8,921 bases of DNA. Origin: Clostridia bacterium (GTDB taxonomy: Bacteria > Bacillota_A > Clostridia > Oscillospirales > CAG-272). The first letter of the stretch is position 1, and each line of letters begins with the position of its first letter. The notes under the pieces were generated by a model that saw only the letters and a list, made by a program, of their open reading frames with translations, searched no databases and was not told where the DNA came from. A program made the position numbers and the translations under genes. Location: contig JAGDAM010000249.1 in the NCBI GenBank assembly GCA_017959485.1, forward strand, positions 1 through 8,921. Direction: 5' to 3'. Shown here in pieces: positions 5,103-8,921 of the stretch.

Positions 5103-6311
5103 ATGGACAGAATTAAAATGAAAACGCCTCTCGTCGAAATGGACGGAGACGAAATGACGAGAATCATCTGGTCGATGATAAAGGAAAAACTCATTCTCCC
5201 GTATGTCGATCTTCGAACCGTATATTTCGATCTCGGACTTCCCGAGCGCGAAAGAACGCGCGACAGAGTCACCGAGGAGGCCGCGGCCGCGGCAGGCGAG
5301 TACGGCGTATCGGTCAAATGCGCGACGATAACCCCCAATAAACAAAGGGTGGAAGAGTACGGACTCACCGAAATGTGGAAATCCCCCAACGCCACTATCA
5401 GAGCGGCGCTCGACGGAACGGTTTTCCGCACCCCGATAACTGTCTCTAACATAAAACCGCTCGTCAGGGGCTGGGAGAAGCCGATCACGGTCGCGCGTCA
5501 CGCTTTCGGGGATCTCTACAAGGCGTCGGAGATCAGGACGGATGAAGGCGGGAAGGCGGAACTGATTTTCACCGGGAAGTCGGGTAAAACCGAAAAACGC
5601 ACCGTCTGCGAGCTCGACGAGCCGATGATACTTCAGGGACAGTTCAACAAGGATTCGTCGGTCAGATCCTTCGCGAGATCCTGCTTCGAATACGCTTTGT
5701 CGGTAAAACAGGATCTGATCTTTTCCGCGAAGGACACCATCTCAAAACAGTACGATCAGACCTTTAAACTTATATTCGAAGAGATTTTCGCAGAATACGA
5801 ACGGGCGTTCGCGGAAGCCGGGATCACCTACTTCTACACCCTGATCGACGACGCCGTAGCCAGAGTCGTGAGAAACCGCGGCGGATTCATTTGGGCCTGC
5901 AAGAACTACGACGGCGACGTAATGAGCGACATGATATCGACCGCCTTCGGTTCGCTCGCCATGATGACGTCGGTCCTGGTCAGCCCCGACGGAAAATACG
6001 AGTTCGAGGCGGCCCACGGGACGGTTACAAAGCATTATTACAGATACCTGAAGGGCGAGAAGACCTCGACCAATCCCGTCGCCACGATATTTGCCTGGAC
6101 CGGAGCGCTGCGCAGGAGGGGCTCGATCGACGGTATTCCCGAACTGTGCAGGTTTGCGGACGCGCTTGAATCCTCCTGCCTCGGGCTTATCGAATCGGGG
6201 ACTATGACCGGTGACCTGTGCCGGATAGCTGAGAAGATTCCCGAACCCGCAGAAGTTGACACCGGTAAGTTTATCGACCTTGTAGCCGAAAGACTCGCCG
6301 CGTCTCTGTAA
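5103..6311 (+). CDS. icd: NADP-dependent isocitrate dehydrogenase, eukaryote-like type II
   Basis: This cytosolic homodimeric enzyme oxidises isocitrate to 2-oxoglutarate and CO2 with production of NADPH, closing the route begun by the two upstream genes. From the ATG at 5103 it has 402 residues. With that start, its key residues fall at the same numbers as in human IDH1: R100 and R109 in W-K-S-P-N-A-T-I-R to T-V-F-R, R132 in A-R-H-A-F-G-D, and Y139. The metal-site segments L-I-D-D-A-V-A and Y-D-G-D-V-M-S-D are present. So is the cofactor segment E-A-A-H-G-T-V-T-K-H, in which K310-H311 stands where IDH1 has R314-H315; lysine can still contact the NADP 2'-phosphate. A GTG start at 5091 would add four residues, but it overlaps the ribosome site. 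It is last in the operon and ends 9 nt before a strong terminator. No lesion is seen. Confidence 0.95.
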   Translation: MDRIKMKTPLVEMDGDEMTRIIWSMIKEKLILPYVDLRTVYFDLGLPERERTRDRVTEEAAAAAGEYGVSVKCATITPNKQRVEEYGLTEMWKSPNATIRAALDGTVFRTPITVSNIKPLVRGWEKPITVARHAFGDLYKASEIRTDEGGKAELIFTGKSGKTEKRTVCELDEPMILQGQFNKDSSVRSFARSCFEYALSVKQDLIFSAKDTISKQYDQTFKLIFEEIFAEYERAFAEAGITYFYTLIDDAVARVVRNRGGFIWACKNYDGDVMSDMISTAFGSLAMMTSVLVSPDGKYEFEAAHGTVTKHYYRYLKGEKTSTNPVATIFAWTGALRRRGSIDGIPELCRFADALESSCLGLIESGTMTGDLCRIAEKIPEPAEVDTGKFIDLVAERLAASL

Positions 6312-6319
6312 ATCATAAA

Positions 6320-6372
6320 AAAACAAACCCGCTGCCTCCGGGATTGCTCCCGTTCGGCAGCGGATTTGTTTT
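6320..6372. terminator. Strong bidirectional terminator between converging units
   Basis: Positions 6320-6336 pair with 6356-6372 over 16 base pairs with one C/A mismatch. The core is CCGCTGCC with GGCAGCGG, flanked by an A-rich arm and a T-rich arm. The 19-nt loop can fold again through CGGG (6339-6342) and CCCG (6349-6352). The plus strand ends in TTTGTTTTATTT and the minus strand in TTTGTTTTTTTATG, so it can stop transcripts from both sides. It lies after isocitrate dehydrogenase (+) and after the beta-galactosidase (-). Confidence 0.85.
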
Positions 6373-6400
6373 ATTTGAAAAAAGGGTAAAAACCGTGCGA

Positions 6401-6414
6401 TTCGCTCACGCGAA
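6401..6414 (-). other. Small GNRA-loop hairpin after the beta-galactosidase gene
   Basis: On the minus strand TTCGC and GCGAA close a GTGA loop, a GNRA-type tetraloop, 17 nt after the beta-galactosidase stop. T runs (TTTTT, TTTTTT) follow only after about 10 nt, so it is a poor terminator by itself. It may protect the transcript end or do nothing. Confidence 0.3.
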
Positions 6415-6430
6415 CAACTGCGGGTTTATC

Positions 6431-8921
<2,491 letters not shown>

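Overview
The window looks like a piece of a bacterial chromosome, most likely an anaerobic Bacillota (Clostridia-like) member. The reasons are strong Shine-Dalgarno sites (GGGAGG, AGGAG), sigma-A type promoters in AT-rich gaps between GC-rich genes, a one-piece Aquifex/clostridial-type aconitase of about 640 residues, a eukaryote-like (type II) NADP isocitrate dehydrogenase, and a GH2 beta-galactosidase. The assignment is from family resemblance recalled without a search. I see no phage, transposon, CRISPR, tRNA or rRNA signal and no defence-like cluster.

Layout. 1-296: AT-rich regulatory gap with a promoter for the first gene, two inverted repeats that could be operators, and a possible divergent promoter towards the left edge. 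297-1556 (+): a zinc-dependent medium-chain dehydrogenase related to L-sorbose-1-phosphate reductase, split by an in-frame TGA at 996-998. 1557-1809: terminator hairpin, two inverted repeats and a near-consensus promoter. 1810-6311 (+): a three-gene operon for the oxidative branch of the TCA cycle: citrate synthase, aconitase (split by an in-frame TAA at 4564-4566) and NADP isocitrate dehydrogenase. 6312-6430: a large hairpin that should terminate both converging transcription units. 6431-8921 (-): a beta-galactosidase whose N-terminal part lies beyond the right edge.

How the genes fit. Citrate synthase, aconitase and isocitrate dehydrogenase together convert oxaloacetate and acetyl-CoA to 2-oxoglutarate with production of NADPH. 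In fermentative Clostridia this branch mainly feeds glutamate synthesis. The genes are packed with a 3-nt gap and a Shine-Dalgarno overlapping the preceding stop, which points to one coupled transcript. The dehydrogenase and the beta-galactosidase are separate sugar-metabolism units.

The most notable result is that two of the five genes carry a single in-frame stop with the reading frame and expected length preserved on both sides. One is TGA and the other TAA, and both codons also end intact genes here, so general recoding is unlikely. Recent nonsense mutations or base errors in the assembly fit best. I did not find a convincing new biological system.
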